From Epiperipatus broadwayi (taxonomy: Eukaryota > Onychophora > Udeonychophora > Euonychophora > Peripatidae), in the NCBI GenBank assembly GCA_028023455.1, contig JAQFVV010000205.1, forward strand, positions 1,161,353 to 1,225,352: DNA of 64,000 bases, read 5' to 3'. The translations under genes and the position numbers were made by a program. Below, one piece after another: positions 11,530 through 22,924 of this stretch. Below the pieces are notes generated by a model. The model was not told the DNA's origin. It saw only the letters and a program-made list of their open reading frames with translations, and made no database searches. Each line of letters begins with the position of its first letter. Position 1 is the first letter of the stretch.

Positions 11530-14500
11530 GATGTGATACTATGTTTTATGGTTACTCCTTCATTGCACTCAAAAATCTCTCAGCCACTATGTCAAGAATA
11601 ACCTGTTAGTCATCTTCCCTTTCCATTCCCAACCCTAATGTTTTCCACATTCTTCTTTCATGCTTTATCCCATTTCCACATCATCATCTTTGTCCACTCC
11701 ATGGCCTTTGTATCTAGATCCCTCTTAGCTTTTTCCAACAACAGCGTAAAAACCAATAACCCACTTTCTGTATAATCATTTGGTCTATATTTATTTTCCC
11801 ACAATTTCATTATTTGTACCCTCTCTTCTTGTAAGCATTTACATTCCATTAACAGATGCCTAATATTTTCGATGCCTTCCTTACATAACTTACAGCCTAA
11901 ATCACCCACATTTCTCCATTTATGTGTATATTAATCCTGTTCAAAGCTTAAATAATAAACTACTTTCCCTGCTATTATCATAAATTAACTCACATTCAAT
12001 ATTCTGTTTACTTTTATATATATATTTAAGTTTTTTAACTCTCCATATTAGTTCTCCATTCTTTATTAATGCATCTATTCTTCTATTTCAGCCTTTGCCA
12101 CTATAACCCTCAACAATCCTCATAACACAATCATCCCACCCTTTGTACAAGTATATTGACATAAAGTCTTTATCCAAATCTTCTGCATATCATATTATCT
12201 TTCTCACCCATCTTGTTGCCTGTCCTTTACTCATCACCCAATTAAATACTATTTTAGCTGTTCTCTTACTATCCATAAATTGGAATCTACTGAACATTTT
12301 CGTTATGCTTTTTGTATCTTCATATAAAAACTTGACTATCCCATTTCTCCTTGAATTGCCTCCTTTGCAATCCACACATCTGCATTTAATGCACGTTTAC
12401 CTATTTCTCTTTGTATTTTTTCTAAATAATCTAACACCTCTTTACTAACACATTATTACCATACGTTAACTCTGCTATTGCCATTCCCTTCCATATAATT
12501 CTTGGTACATCATATTTATTATATGGAAACACTTCTTCCATTTTGTCCAAGGGATTCCTCTGATTACTTAAGACAATTCCCAAATAGTTGTACCTATTCA
12601 CCTCATTTAACTTTATATCCCCCAAGAAAAATTCTTTCTCTTTTCTTTCCACAGCATTTACCATCATTACTTTTGAGTTTTCTTCACTAAAGTTGATACC
12701 CATCTCTTTACCCACCCTTGTGCATGTCTTCAGCATAACTTCCATATTTTCCCTACTTTCTGTGCACAAGAAGACATCATCCACAAATAAAAGACCCAAT
12801 AATGTATATACTTCCTTGCTACCTATTAATGGTATCTCTATCCCTCTTCATAGTCTTTCTATTGCTCTCTCCATTTCTCTTAAACATAACAAGCAAAATA
12901 GGTAACAGAGAGCATCCTTATCTTAGTCCCACTTCATTTTTAACACTGATTATATATTTCTCAATTAATATGTATAATAATTATTTTCATACAATCTTTT
13001 AATTAGATCCACTAAAGCCCCATTCATTCCCAAATTTACTTAACTCATTCATAATCTATTTCTATTCACTCTATCATATGTAACTATGAAGACTATATAT
13101 AATTGCCTACCTGTATTCCTACTCATTTCTATAAGTTGTGAGACTATAAATAAACTATCTCCTATACACATATCCATTCTAACATCCTCTTGCATTTCTC
13201 CCACTATGTTATTTTCTTTCATCCATTTTGCCATCCTTCCAGCCACCATATATGCAAAAACTTTATACAACATTGATGTTACTGCTACCAGTCTGTAATT
13301 GTTTATCTTTCTATGGTCTTTAGCCTTTCCTTTAAATAATAGCCTCACTCTTGTATTATTCTAGCTATTTGGGAATTCTGTCTTCTGTGCCATCTTATTA
13401 AAGCATGATAATAGATTTAATTTTGCCCTATTTCCCAAATTCATCACCATCTCTGCTGCCCGTCCATCTAAACTACTAGTTTTTCCATTTTTCAACTTTT
13501 TCTCTGCCTCATTCAATTCATTTTGTGTAAAACTAATATATCCATTAGTATGTGCTTTTATGATTATTATCATTCTGTCATTCACATGTAACATATTTTC
13601 TATATCCATTACATACTTATCTAAGATTGACTCTCATTCTCTAGAACTATACTCTTTCTCCTCATCATTTGGTAATATTAATTCTCTCTCCCCTACATTC
13701 CTTCTTTTCATTTATTTCCAAAATTTTTTACTCCCATCTCTTCCCTTTTGTTAATATTTTTCAGTAAATTACTATTTAATTTCATTCTCTCTATATAATT
13801 ATATATTTTAGCCAACTTTTTTTATTTAGATTTCCATTAAATATTATCTTTTTCAATTTCTTTGTTCTTAATAATGCATTTATATTTTCTGCATGCTTTT
13901 TTTTTTCACTCTTTTGCACTTTAAAACTAATTCTCACCTTTCTATTACTTTAATCTTGTGAATACTCGTATCTAAAATCTTATTTACCACTTTTTCTACT
14001 TCATCACACTAATCCTTATATTCATTCACAATAAACTTTTCCCTAACTTCTTATACTTTTATTTTATATTTTTCTAACTTATTCTTATCATTCATCTCCC
14101 TCCATATTTTTCACTATCCTTTCTACTTTTATTATTATTTTCCACCACATTACTAACTATTTCTGTTATAAAAGAAATTATGATCATTATTACATACTCT
14201 CTCTTTTCATAATTTATTCATTATCTACTAATACATAATCTATTGTGTACACAATATATTATTTCTAGACCATGTGTATTGCCCCTCATAAATATTTAAT
14301 AAATTTTCAATATTTAAATTCACTCTCTGACAAAATTTTTTTAGAAACCACCCATTCTTGATATGTAAGCAATCAATTTCTTTAATATACCATTAATATA
14401 TCCTGGAACCATAATTTTCTTCCCTTTTTTTTTTTTTGAAACTCTGTACATCCTTAAATAGGTATTCATATAGGGTTTTGTTCCACCTCATTACAGTTTG

Positions 14501-15010
14501 TCTATCTCTAGTGCCCAAATATACTATAGTCACCATCCATTCTTTCTAACTTTATCTCAAACCACAAGTGTTCCTGATACTTTACAGAATTTAAATATTT
14601 TTTGACATTACTTCTATACTACCACCTCTTTTTTTTATTTATACTCTGTCATACAAAATTTTTCAGTGTAGGTTCTTTTTTTTCTTAGGTGTGTTTGTAC
14701 TCCTGCTAATACCTCAAACCTTTCATTTTTAACTGCTTTGTTTAATTCCAACCACTTTTCTGGTCTTCTACCATCTTGCAGTCTGCCCTTTTATAAATTT
14801 TTTGACTCTTTCTTCTCTATTATATTTGTAGTTTGTTTATCATTAGTTTTACTGGCCCATTTCCTCTCCACAACTACATCTAAATAACCTACCCGTTTTT
14901 TACTTATTATATCTCATCCATTCTTAATCTTCTTTTTGCTAATACTATAATTTAAAACCCTACCACTACCCTCTTTATAAGTTTCCAAATTGAAGACTTA
15001 AATTCACACC
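11530..15010 (-). mobile_element. Decayed non-LTR retrotransposon (LINE family 1)
   Basis: About 3.5 kb of LINE in reverse orientation. From the 5' end (high coordinates): an endonuclease remnant near 14690-14800, reverse transcriptase blocks between 13609 and 12431, a C-terminal zinc-knuckle-like segment at 11909-11658, and a short 3' UTR ending near 11530. The 3' UTR matches 18840-18975 and 53400-53600. Numerous stops and frameshifts show it is dead. Clade is not assigned: endonuclease plus a C-terminal C..C...H...C motif fits several clades. Confidence 0.85.
11658..14850 (-). pseudogene. LINE endonuclease/reverse transcriptase ORF, broken
   Basis: Relic of a LINE polyprotein that would nick DNA and reverse transcribe its own RNA. 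EVLAGVQTHLR (about 14690-14720) resembles the active-site region of APE-type endonucleases. Segment 13609-13361 has KNGKTSSLDG, the linker before the RT fingers. Segment 13348-13049 has NNYRLVAVTSMLYKVF. Segment 12799-12431 begins GLLFVDDVFL, where FVDD replaces the usual catalytic F/YADD, and continues to NRYNYLGIVLS. Segment 11909-11658 has CKLCKEGIENIRHLLMEC. The pieces lie in different frames separated by stops. Frames on the + strand across this region are shadows. Confidence 0.85.
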
Positions 15011-15079
15011 GCTTTACAAATATTTTAAATGAATATATATATATATTGTAAACTTGAATTCCAGGAATTCCTTTTAATT

Positions 15080-15167
15080 GATGGCCTAGTGGTTAGCATA
15101 GCTGCCTTTCAAGCAGCTGGCCTGGGTGCGCTTCACGGTCAACGCATTTGATATATGAAAAAAAAAA
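15080..15167 (+). mobile_element. Short tRNA-derived SINE with 9-bp TSD
   Basis: 88 bp: a tRNA-like head with D arm GGCCTAGTGGTTAGC and a perfect anticodon stem AGCTGC/GCAGCT around CTTTCAA, which would give anticodon UUC (Glu). The T arm is degraded. A TTTGATATATG-poly(A) tail follows. CTTTTAATT is duplicated at 15071-15079 and 15168-15176, which supports retroposition. It is not a functional tRNA gene. Confidence 0.8.
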
Positions 15168-15380
15168 CTTTTAATTCCTGTTTTGTTTCAATAAATTTAG
15201 TATACATATATAAAACAAATGATTTAGAATCTTAATAGTGATTATTAAACTTATTTGTTAACGATTTATAATTCCTGATAGTTCATTAGAGTAGAAGTAA
15301 TCTATTAATTTTATGATAGTGTATAGGTCAAGTAATAATTTGTCTTAATTACATTTAATTCCTCATTCCATTAATATTTC

Positions 15381-15570
15381 TTGCGAGTGTTAAATAATAA
15401 TGAATACCCTCTGACCCATACGAGATATAGAATTTATGCAGCAAAATTCCTTTTATTGCTGCATAAATTCTATATCTCGTATGGATCAGAGGGTATTCAT
15501 TTTTATTGCTGCATAAATTCTATATCTCGTATGGGTCAGAGGGTATTCATTTATTATTTAACACTTGCAA
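15381..15570. repeat. Near-perfect 64-nt hairpin with a duplicated arm
   Basis: Arm A is 15381-15444. Its inverted partner is 15506-15570, with one inserted T and one C/T mismatch. Between them, 15456-15505 is a second copy of the inner 50 bp of that partner with one difference. The inner sequence contains ATACGAGATATAGAATTTAT. It ends 270 bp upstream of a stomatin exon. It may be a foldback element or a recent inverted duplication. Confidence 0.85.
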
Positions 15571-15840
15571 AAAAGCGTTTGCACAATTTGGTTTGAAAAA
15601 GCCGATATGAATGTGATTACAATTGTATACAGACGCTATAAAAAATAAATGCTGATTATAATATTTCTTATTAATCTAATTATTTATTTCTGCTTAGGAT
15701 GACCTAAATTATGATTTGCTTTTAATTGCAATTTGGGTTTTTTCTCAGAATATTTAGAAACTGTTTAAAACAAAATTTGTTTTAAGTACGTGAGACTATT
15801 AAAATACCGCCTACTTAATTTCTAATGGTTTTTTTTTCAG

Positions 15841-15941
15841 CTTCCAATGAGGGCCAAGGCTTGTGCTCCTACATTTTAATAGGCATTTCATGGTTTCTAA
15901 TAGTTATCACCTTTCCTTTTTCACTCATCGCTTGTATAAAG
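15841..15941 (+). CDS. Stomatin/MEC-2-family exon, membrane hairpin
   Basis: Internal exon of a stomatin-family (SPFH/PHB) protein. Members sit on the inner face of the plasma membrane in cholesterol-rich domains and modulate ion channels; MEC-2 does so for touch-receptor channels. A pyrimidine-rich tract ending in AG precedes the exon and GTAAG follows it. The first two bases finish a split codon, then 33 codons are open and end exactly on a codon boundary (phase 0). The translation reads NEGQGLCSYILIGISWFLI, then VITFPFSLIACIK. It is a hydrophobic stretch with the family's conserved proline (ITFP) and the CIK that ends the hairpin. The next exon continues the family sequence in frame 36 kb downstream. 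Orthology (stomatin, MEC-2, UNC-1 or STOML3-like) cannot be settled from 33 residues. Confidence 0.9.
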
Positions 15942-16230
15942 GTAAGAACTTTTTTTTAATTTAATATATATCAATGTATTTGCAAAATTTTCTGCCATAT
16001 ATATTCACAATCCAGATAATCTAATGCCTTAATACTTTTATTATGCATAGCTAAATTATGTGTATAGATGGAACTGCAGACAGTCTGGAGGGGAAAAAAG
16101 TTAGCTTTTTTATTGGCACACATTATGAATATACTGAAGTTAATTAATGAGCATTTGAACGTTTGTATTATATTACCAATAAAATATCACATGATCATAT
16201 GACTTCCTCTTAGTCACTGCTCTTCCGGAA

Positions 16231-16903
16231 GCATATGTTTTTCTTCACATCTCTATGCCACTTATGTAAACTTTAGTAATTAGTAGGTATCATATAATAA
16301 TACTTATTAGATCTCCACCCAATACTCCCAGACTAGTTTGGCTTTGGATCATGGAACCGTGTCCTTTGGATCTAGAGTGTAAATAAATGCACTTCCCTTT
16401 CCACAGCCATCATTTACGTTTTTGATATTCTATAAATGAATAGCCCAAATTGAAAAACATATAAATGTTTTTAATCTAAGCCAATTCGTTTGTATAGTCA
16501 TAGAGATATGAAACTAGTTCAATACCTATATATTATGATTTTTTTTTTTTTAACAATTATACAAGCAATTTAAGCTTAGATTGAAAACATTTATATGGTT
16601 TTCAATTTGGACTGATAACTCGATAATTAAAAAGAAAGTTAAATGAAGGCTGCCAGAGGGAAGGTGTATTAGATTCTAAAGATCTGATGGCTTCCAGAAA
16701 GAAGATATATTAGATCATAAAGATCTAATCCACTGTTCCAATATCCAAAACCCCTCACTGATAAAAGTAATAAGCTTAAAACGAGTCTGTGATATTAAAT
16801 AGAAAAGTATTACTTAGGGATTTAAAAAGTAGTATTATTTGGCACCTTTTAGTTACTAAATTTTACTGTAGGTGGCATAGTGAAATGAAGAAGAAAAGAT
16901 TTG
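16231..16903. mobile_element. Foldback element, long inverted ends
   Basis: The left end has TTTTTCTTCACATCTCTATG, CCACTTATGTAAACTTTAG and TAATTAGTAGG. The right end repeats these inverted (TTAGTTACTAAATTTTACTG, TAGGTGGCATAGTGAAATG). Inner arms hold AGACTAGTTTGG on the left and ACTGATAAAAG...TTAAAACGAGTCTG on the right, a decayed hammerhead-like block. A GATC-rich segment is tandemly duplicated near 16640-16720. It abuts the LINE fragment at 16899. Confidence 0.6.
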
Positions 16904-18975
16904 GATAAAGAATTTATATCAGTGCACTTATACAAAAGGTGGGATGATTGTGTTAGAAAGATTGTTGAGTGTTATAGTGGTAAGGAATGGGATAAAAGAA
17001 TAGATGCATTAATAAAGAATAGTATAACGTTTTCTGTTTTGCTAGGCCTCTACACGCTAATATAAACTGCGCGTGAGTTGATCAAGTTATGTCGAAAAGA
17101 AGAAAGTTGTATTTCTATTTCTAAAAAAACATAACTATATTTCCTGATCAAACTCGGCCTATTAATTATTGAGAATTATGCTATTGACGAAATCAGTTTT
17201 TAATTTATTCAATATGGGCGCCAGGTCCTTTTATTCTAAAGAGACCGCTGAAATCTGTCGCCAGCACATCTCGCAAATAAAAAAAAGAAAATACTTTTAA
17301 ACTAATCGGTATTGCATCATACCGTAATGAGAATTATTTTTTTAAAATATTATTATTCCTGGAATTTATTAAACGCATTCGCAAAGGTAAATTATATATT
17401 TAAACATCACTAAAATATTAATAAATTTAATAATAATTAATAACGCACAATGAAAAAGGTTGATAAAAGTAAAATCTCTTTTATTCCAACAAACTAAAAA
17501 TATTTGTAAGTTAAATTATGAATTAACTAAATTGGAGAAAACATGAATCAATTTATATAAAAACAGTTGGATAAAGTAATTTAATAATGTTCACTTATTA
17601 AAATTCATTTCCAAGATCTTGTATAAAATAAAATTATTTAAACGAAAGTCTCTTTAATAAGAAAATTAATGTCTATATCGGGATTATTTTAAGACTTGTT
17701 TGCAAACGCTTAATTTTGTCACAATCAGGAATAAGTAGTCTTACCGGTAAGTTTTAGTGAATTCACACTGGTTGTAGATAACTATGCATAGTTTTTCGGG
17801 GTTAAAATGAGCTCACGGCCTTTGATTATTAGTTGATCTTGGTGCTGGTTCCATAGGCTAGTCGCGTAAGCTTCTCTAGTGTCCATCGGTAACGATGTCA
17901 GCTAAAGCTCTGGTCTACTCTCATATGAAGAACTTTTTCATCATAGAGTGGTCTGGATTCTTTAATCCAAAACCAACCAAAAGAATATCAGGCAAACCAA
18001 GATGTTCCTCCAACCGAAGCCCTCCTTTTTATACTAGAGGTCCAGTTTTCAGACTTCTGCACATATCTTTTGTTTGTCAAAATATACGTTGATAATCTTA
18101 TATTATCTTATATATTCTTTATAAAATTTATGTTACAAAGTCTTTATTTTTTTCAGCTTAATTCTGCCATCTTAATTTAGTTGAAACTTTCTCTTATCTA
18201 GATTGGTAATTTGTGTCTTTTGTTCTCTCCAATTCTAACTTTTATTTCTAATTAATTAAAAAAAATACGAAAGAATAATTTAACTTTCATTGTACATTAT
18301 TTTTTTTAAAAAAAAATTATAGTCAAAAAAAAATTTAAATTTACTTTTACTTTCTTTAGCTTTTACCAAATGCCAATATATTTGCAACGTATATAAATAA
18401 ACATTACAATAGAGAGCTGGAGAGATGGAGAACTAGTATGGAGAGTAAGAAGGGTTTAAATATTTATAGGAAATGGAACATTGAATGCGAGTTAATTTAT
18501 AATAATAACAAGGAAAGTAGTTTATTGTTTAAAGCTCAAACGAGATCTTTAACAACAAGAGAATATACACGTAAAGGAAAAATATGGGTGATTTAGTGTG
18601 CAAATTGTGTAAGGAAGGCATAGAAAATATTAGGCATCTGTTAATTGAATGTAAATGCTTGAAAGCAGAAAGAATACAAATAATGAAATTATGGAAGAAT
18701 AAATATGAACAAAGTAATTATACAGAAAGTGGGTTATTGGTTTTTGTGCTAGGTTTGGGAAAAGATAAGGAGGATGTAGATATAAAGGCCATAGAGTTAC
18801 CAAAGATTATGTCATAGAAATGTGCTAGAGCAGATTATGGGAAAGCTTAGGTTGGGAAATAGAAGAAGAAGGTAAAGTGGCTAACAGGTTTCTTTGGGCA
18901 TAGTTGCTGAGATTCCGGACTCCATTTAAGGAGACGTCATAGTGCATCACATCATAACATTATACTATACTGCTA
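16899..18975 (+). mobile_element. LINE family 1 fragment, split by a solo LTR
   Basis: The sequence 16899-17022 resumes at 18409. It matches the minus-strand LINE around 12190-11530 and the 53400-54100 copy. It includes a frame at 18584-18817 with CKLCKEGIENIRHLLIEC, the C-terminal zinc-knuckle-like motif, and the LINE 3' UTR to about 18975. It is 5'-truncated. The interruption lies within AAAGAATAG/AGAGAGCTGG, continuous in the other copies. Confidence 0.85.
17023..18408. mobile_element. Solo LTR nested in LINE, 4-bp TSD
   Basis: 1386 bp inserted in the LINE, flanked by ATAG at 17019-17022 and 18409-18412. It starts TATAACG and ends CATTACA, one transition each from the TGTAACG...CGTTACA ends of the LTR element at 34014. 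An ATTTATTAAACGCA block resembles the start of that LTR (ATTTATTAAACATG). No coding domain is seen. The 65-codon frame at 17895-18092 has no recognisable motif. Strand cannot be fixed with confidence. Confidence 0.75.
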
Positions 18976-19464
18976 CATATTTATAATAAGCATGTGGATT
19001 TTTTTAGACAGCTTAACTATTAATAAAATATAAAGAAACTTTCCAGTTAAGAGATAGAATTACTAATGGTTTTGTTAAGATCTTCAATTCTCCATTGCAG
19101 CCTAGCTTTGATAGTTATTAATTATATGGTTCATAGTTTGGATTTGTTCACATCTATATAAGTCAATGGCTGTTAAATTCTATTTATAAAGTAGACCAAA
19201 ACAGTAATCACAAGTTACCCTTAATCAGTTGAATCCAATTCTGTATTTTTTGAATCTGGGGGGAAAAAATTAAGATTATCATAAGAAGTCCATTTTTATG
19301 CCATAATTCTTTGATAATTGCTTCTTGGTTAAACATCTGGAAAAGTGGTCTTGATTTTAGATGATTCTTACATCATAAAACTATATCTTGAGTTATTGGT
19401 AAGTTCAACTTATTGAAAAGCTTTATGAGATATTTATTTTATATAGCACGATGTTTTTGAATTG
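18976..19464. other. Intronic sequence without recognised feature
   Basis: AT-rich, with no repeat or gene recognised. Confidence 0.4.
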
Positions 19465-19828
19465 TAATAAACTAATAATCAGCTTTTTAAGCTAATGCAC
19501 ATGTGCTTTGTGGATTTTAACAGTAAATGAATACTCTCATTTTCCAATACAAGATAAAGTTTTTGTGAAAGAATAGAATGAATCACCTATTCTTTCAACC
19601 CAGATGTTTAAGTATGGGAAAATCTTAAGTACTGTAAATGAGAGTGTATGTCTGAATAAATGACCTGTGAAATTCACTAGAATTTACATTTGGGTTGAAA
19701 GAATAGGTGGTTCATTCTATTCTTTCACAAAGACTTTATCTTGTATTGGAAAATGAGAGTCTTCATTTATTGTTAAGATCCACAAAGCACATGTGCATTT
19801 GCTTAAAAATCTGATCATTAGTTTATTA
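19465..19828. mobile_element. Foldback element, 143-nt arms and 78-nt loop
   Basis: 19465-19607 and 19686-19828 are reverse complements at roughly 90% or better by eye. Shared blocks are GCACATGTGCTTTGTGGAT, CTCATTTTCCAATACAAG and CACCTATTCTTTCAACCC. There is no open frame. Flanks are AT-rich and a target duplication is not clear. A MITE or an inverted duplication would both fit. Confidence 0.85.
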
Positions 19829-20989
19829 AAAACTTTACGTATATTCTATGTGAGATAACTTCTGATATCTGAATGGGGTAAGAAACCCAAAATGTCCATT
19901 CCACATAAATATCTTTTTGATTGACTTTTCATTTGGGAGAGCAATTAGTCCAGTGAAGAGAATAGTTTTTGAAGAATGAAAAGTTTTTGGTTAAGTTTTT
20001 ACTGATGAGGAGTGGAGAATGAACCAGTACTGAGACATTAGATGAATCTAAGAACTGTAATGACCATGACAAGAAATCATAAGTAAAAAAAAAACTTCTT
20101 GACAGTGGCTGAGTATGATAGCAGCTTTTGGGCTGACTATTAATTATCACTATGAAGAAGTCTTGAAAGAATTATTTTTTTAAATGATCATCAATACAAA
20201 CCTCTTAGGATAATCCAAAGTAAGATTTTAAGAGTGAAGAACAATAATTGATTTTATTACTCTATTTTAGAGCTACTTAAACTCTAAAATTTTAAATCCA
20301 AAATCTGACATTAGATCACCAAACATCCATGTGTTTGAAAAGGAAGATTTCTTTAATAAATGTATTTTACCAATTTTTGCATATAGATTTGAGATTTGAA
20401 TGGAGATATATATATATCAGAAAATATAAGAAGGAACAAAAGTGAAATATTTGTGTGAGAGAATAAACATAATTGAGAGGTTGAAATGGCACTGGGTTAG
20501 GCATAATGGACAGTTGAAAGTCACAAACTGCATCCAAATTTAGAAAGAGACCACATGCAAGATGGAAGGATAAGATAAGGGAGCTTACTGGAGTAATGTA
20601 AAGAAGTTAATGGATCATAAAAACTGGGTTAAACTTGAAGGTCTTCCTGAAGTGGATTGATAATGGTTGAAAATGGTGATAATTAATATAGCTAATTCCT
20701 ATTTTGATGATTTTAGCTATGTGCTAATTCTAATCACCTGTAATCTTCTAAAAAACGATAAAAAGCAAACAAAACATCACATAATACTCTTATCTTACAT
20801 TTAACATCTGCTTTAAGATCTATATCCTGCTCTCTCACTTTACTCCGAGGCACAAATAGTCAATGAACATCAAAGGGTGGAGCCATCTGGTGTGTATTGA
20901 TTAATCACAGAATAGATGATTGATCTTAATATTATGCATTGAATATAAATTTGGACATGTGATCAGCCTTATGAATAATATAACTAGTA
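19829..20989. other. Intronic sequence without recognised gene
   Basis: At 20500-20640, CACTGGGTTAGGCATAATGG, GAGACCACATGCAAGATGGA and GTAATGTAAAGAAGTTAATG look like a decayed LINE 3'-coding segment. They could not be anchored to a motif. Confidence 0.35.
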
Positions 20990-21135
20990 TCAGATATTCC
21001 TAGTCATATAATATTTCTGTAATGTAATTTTCACAACACCACTCTCACACAAGCTAGAGACTAGTTTCTATTCACCTTTAACACCTTGTGGACATGCATA
21101 ATCATAAACGTATGACTAAAGATGGTACTTTGGTA
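20990..21135 (-). repeat. Retrozyme-like element, truncated copy
   Basis: In reverse orientation it holds ACAAGGTGTTAAAGGTGAAT, AGCTTGTGTGAGAGTGGTG and AAATTACATTACAGAAATAT, the part of the unit downstream of the hammerhead. The hammerhead itself is missing. Confidence 0.5.
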
Positions 21136-21782
21136 TTAGACCTGCAACGTAGGGGAGATAGGTCTTTTTACACCCACAATAAATATGTAATGTTGCAATG
21201 ACATCAAATTAAAAGAAAATAAATCCTGCGAGTATACATGTGGAAATATATTTTTCTTTATCAACGCGATCTTTTTTTTTATACTGCTTTGACATTTTCA
21301 GTTATTGTCCAGATTTCTTTCTGCCATACTTAATGGATATAAAAGAAATGGTTTCACCAGGATAAAAACCTAGTAAAAGTCTCATAATTAATAGGTATTT
21401 TTTTTTGTGTGGTTTTTGTTGCTTTTTTTTTGGTTTAATTTGTTAATTAAAAAAAATGTTTATTAGCATTTCTGTTGAAAATCCCAGCATACTCTGTAAT
21501 CATGTGCTACATTTTTGGAGGGAAAAGTTTTAGTAGAGATCTCCATTTTTTATGGTAATAGTACATCTGAAAACTTTTGTTTCAATGTGACAATTCCTAT
21601 TATATATTATACAGTAAGTATCATATGCATATAGTTAATGTGTTTTTATAAATATTATTTAAAACCAAAATCATTTACTGCTTTTTAGTGCATATTTAAA
21701 GTAACAATTTTTTTTCATAATGGCATCATTTCATTAAGATCGCAAATCACTTTTTTTTTATTTCAAATGTTGTTCTTAAAAG

Positions 21783-22138
21783 TTGTTAGTGTCCAAGTCA
21801 TACATATTTCAATTTCTTGTTCAAAATCATACATTTCTTGTTGAAAATGATAAATATGTTTATTATTTTTTTACTTTGTTATTTTTACTCCTGCAACATG
21901 GAGCATGTATTAAACCTACTACGCCTTTTCACATTCATATCAACCTCCCAATAACTTTGGAAATCTTGCCAAAATATCATGTACAAGATCCATATACATG
22001 TTACTTTTTTTTTTGCAAAATTTGCAAAAAATATCATGTACAAGATCCATGTACACATTATTTTAGTCAGATCACAAGATTACAAAATCAGCGGATTGAT
22101 ACGAATGTGAAAAGGCACAGTAAGTCTAATACATACCC
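21783..22138. repeat. Small foldback with internal ~60-bp tandem repeat
   Basis: Inverted ends at 21907-21944 and 22094-22132 share GCCTTTTCACATTC. Inside, ATATCATGTACAAGATCCAT occurs twice about 60 bp apart. The 122-codon open frame across it is low-complexity and carries no recognised domain, so I do not call a gene. Confidence 0.6.
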
Positions 22139-22167
22139 CAAAGATGTATGAAAAAGATATGTGATCA

Positions 22168-22211
22168 TTAAGATGCACATTTCATGCTGAACCATTTCTG
22201 ATCAGTTGGCC
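22168..22211 (-). ncRNA. Hammerhead ribozyme relic
   Basis: Minus strand: CCAA, CTGATCA (core G8 changed to C), a decayed stem II, GAAA, then AT-GTGC-AT and C as the cleavage nucleotide, followed by TTAA. Stem III and the UC site are conserved with 49029-49070. The core change should abolish cleavage. Confidence 0.45.
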
Positions 22212-22507
22212 CAGCATTCATTGTTCAGTATATATAGATCACCAATTACTACAGTTTAATTGATAAGTGTCAAACTTACTACCTTCACAATGTTGATACA
22301 ACCCACTTGATGGAACTATATTAATAATTTTTATTAGTCATATATTACACTAGAAATTATCCATTTAATGAATAATATTTTCATAGGGAAATTTTCAATA
22401 CAACACTCATGTAAGATCGGAACTGGTTTCTCTTCATGTTTGATACTTGGTGAGGGGTATAATCATAAACATATGACAAAGATATGTGAAAAAGATGTAT
22501 TTATCCC

Positions 22508-22553
22508 TACAATGCACATTTTTTGCTGAAGCAGCACTCAACAGTTAGTTGGT
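22508..22553 (-). ncRNA. Hammerhead ribozyme relic
   Basis: Minus strand: CCAA, an extra CTAA, CTGTTGA (core A6 changed), GTGCT-GCTTC-AGCA for stem II, AAAA in place of GAAA, then AT-GTGC-AT. It keeps the best stem II loop of the family but is clearly inactive. Confidence 0.4.
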
Positions 22554-22924
22554 CCAGACCACAATCTCTTACAAATATCTTTATCAGTGTTCAGATATAT
22601 AGATAGCCAATTACTCCCGTTTGGATAATATCTAATCTAATGCATGATTAATGAAAATTATTAATATTCCAGTTGTGGTTTTAAAAAGTTGCTTATCAGT
22701 GTTTTTAAAGGTTTATTTATTCAATTCTGTGGAAAATTTTGGGGATTATGGCTACATCTTTACATCCAATTGAAGCCAGTTTTCATCCTGGTTTTTCATA
22801 TGTGAATCGTTGTTAAGATGCTAGAACCTCCGGTATGTCCCACACTTGTTTTTTTTTTTTAATTATAAATTTTTTTAGGATGAAGTGTCCCAAAGAGTAT
22901 TTAAATATAATTTATTGATCACTT

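Larger units (their letters stand above)
22139..22680 (-). mobile_element. Retrozyme-like tandem pair, reverse orientation
   Basis: Two head-to-tail units on the minus strand, each with a hammerhead relic. The relics are 340 bp apart. The units share GTGATCATTAAGATGCACAT / TATCCCTACAATGCACATT, TTTTTATTAGTCATATATTA and GATAAGTGTCAAAC blocks. Head-to-tail multimers of a hammerhead-bearing non-coding unit are what retrozyme copies look like in animal genomes. No protein is encoded. Confidence 0.6.

Noticed and set aside
12143-13754. Several + strand open frames up to 105 codons
   Set aside because: Antisense shadows of the minus-strand LINE reverse transcriptase.
15080-15167. Possible tRNA-Glu gene
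   Set aside because: Poly(A) tail, target duplication and degraded T arm show a retroposed SINE.
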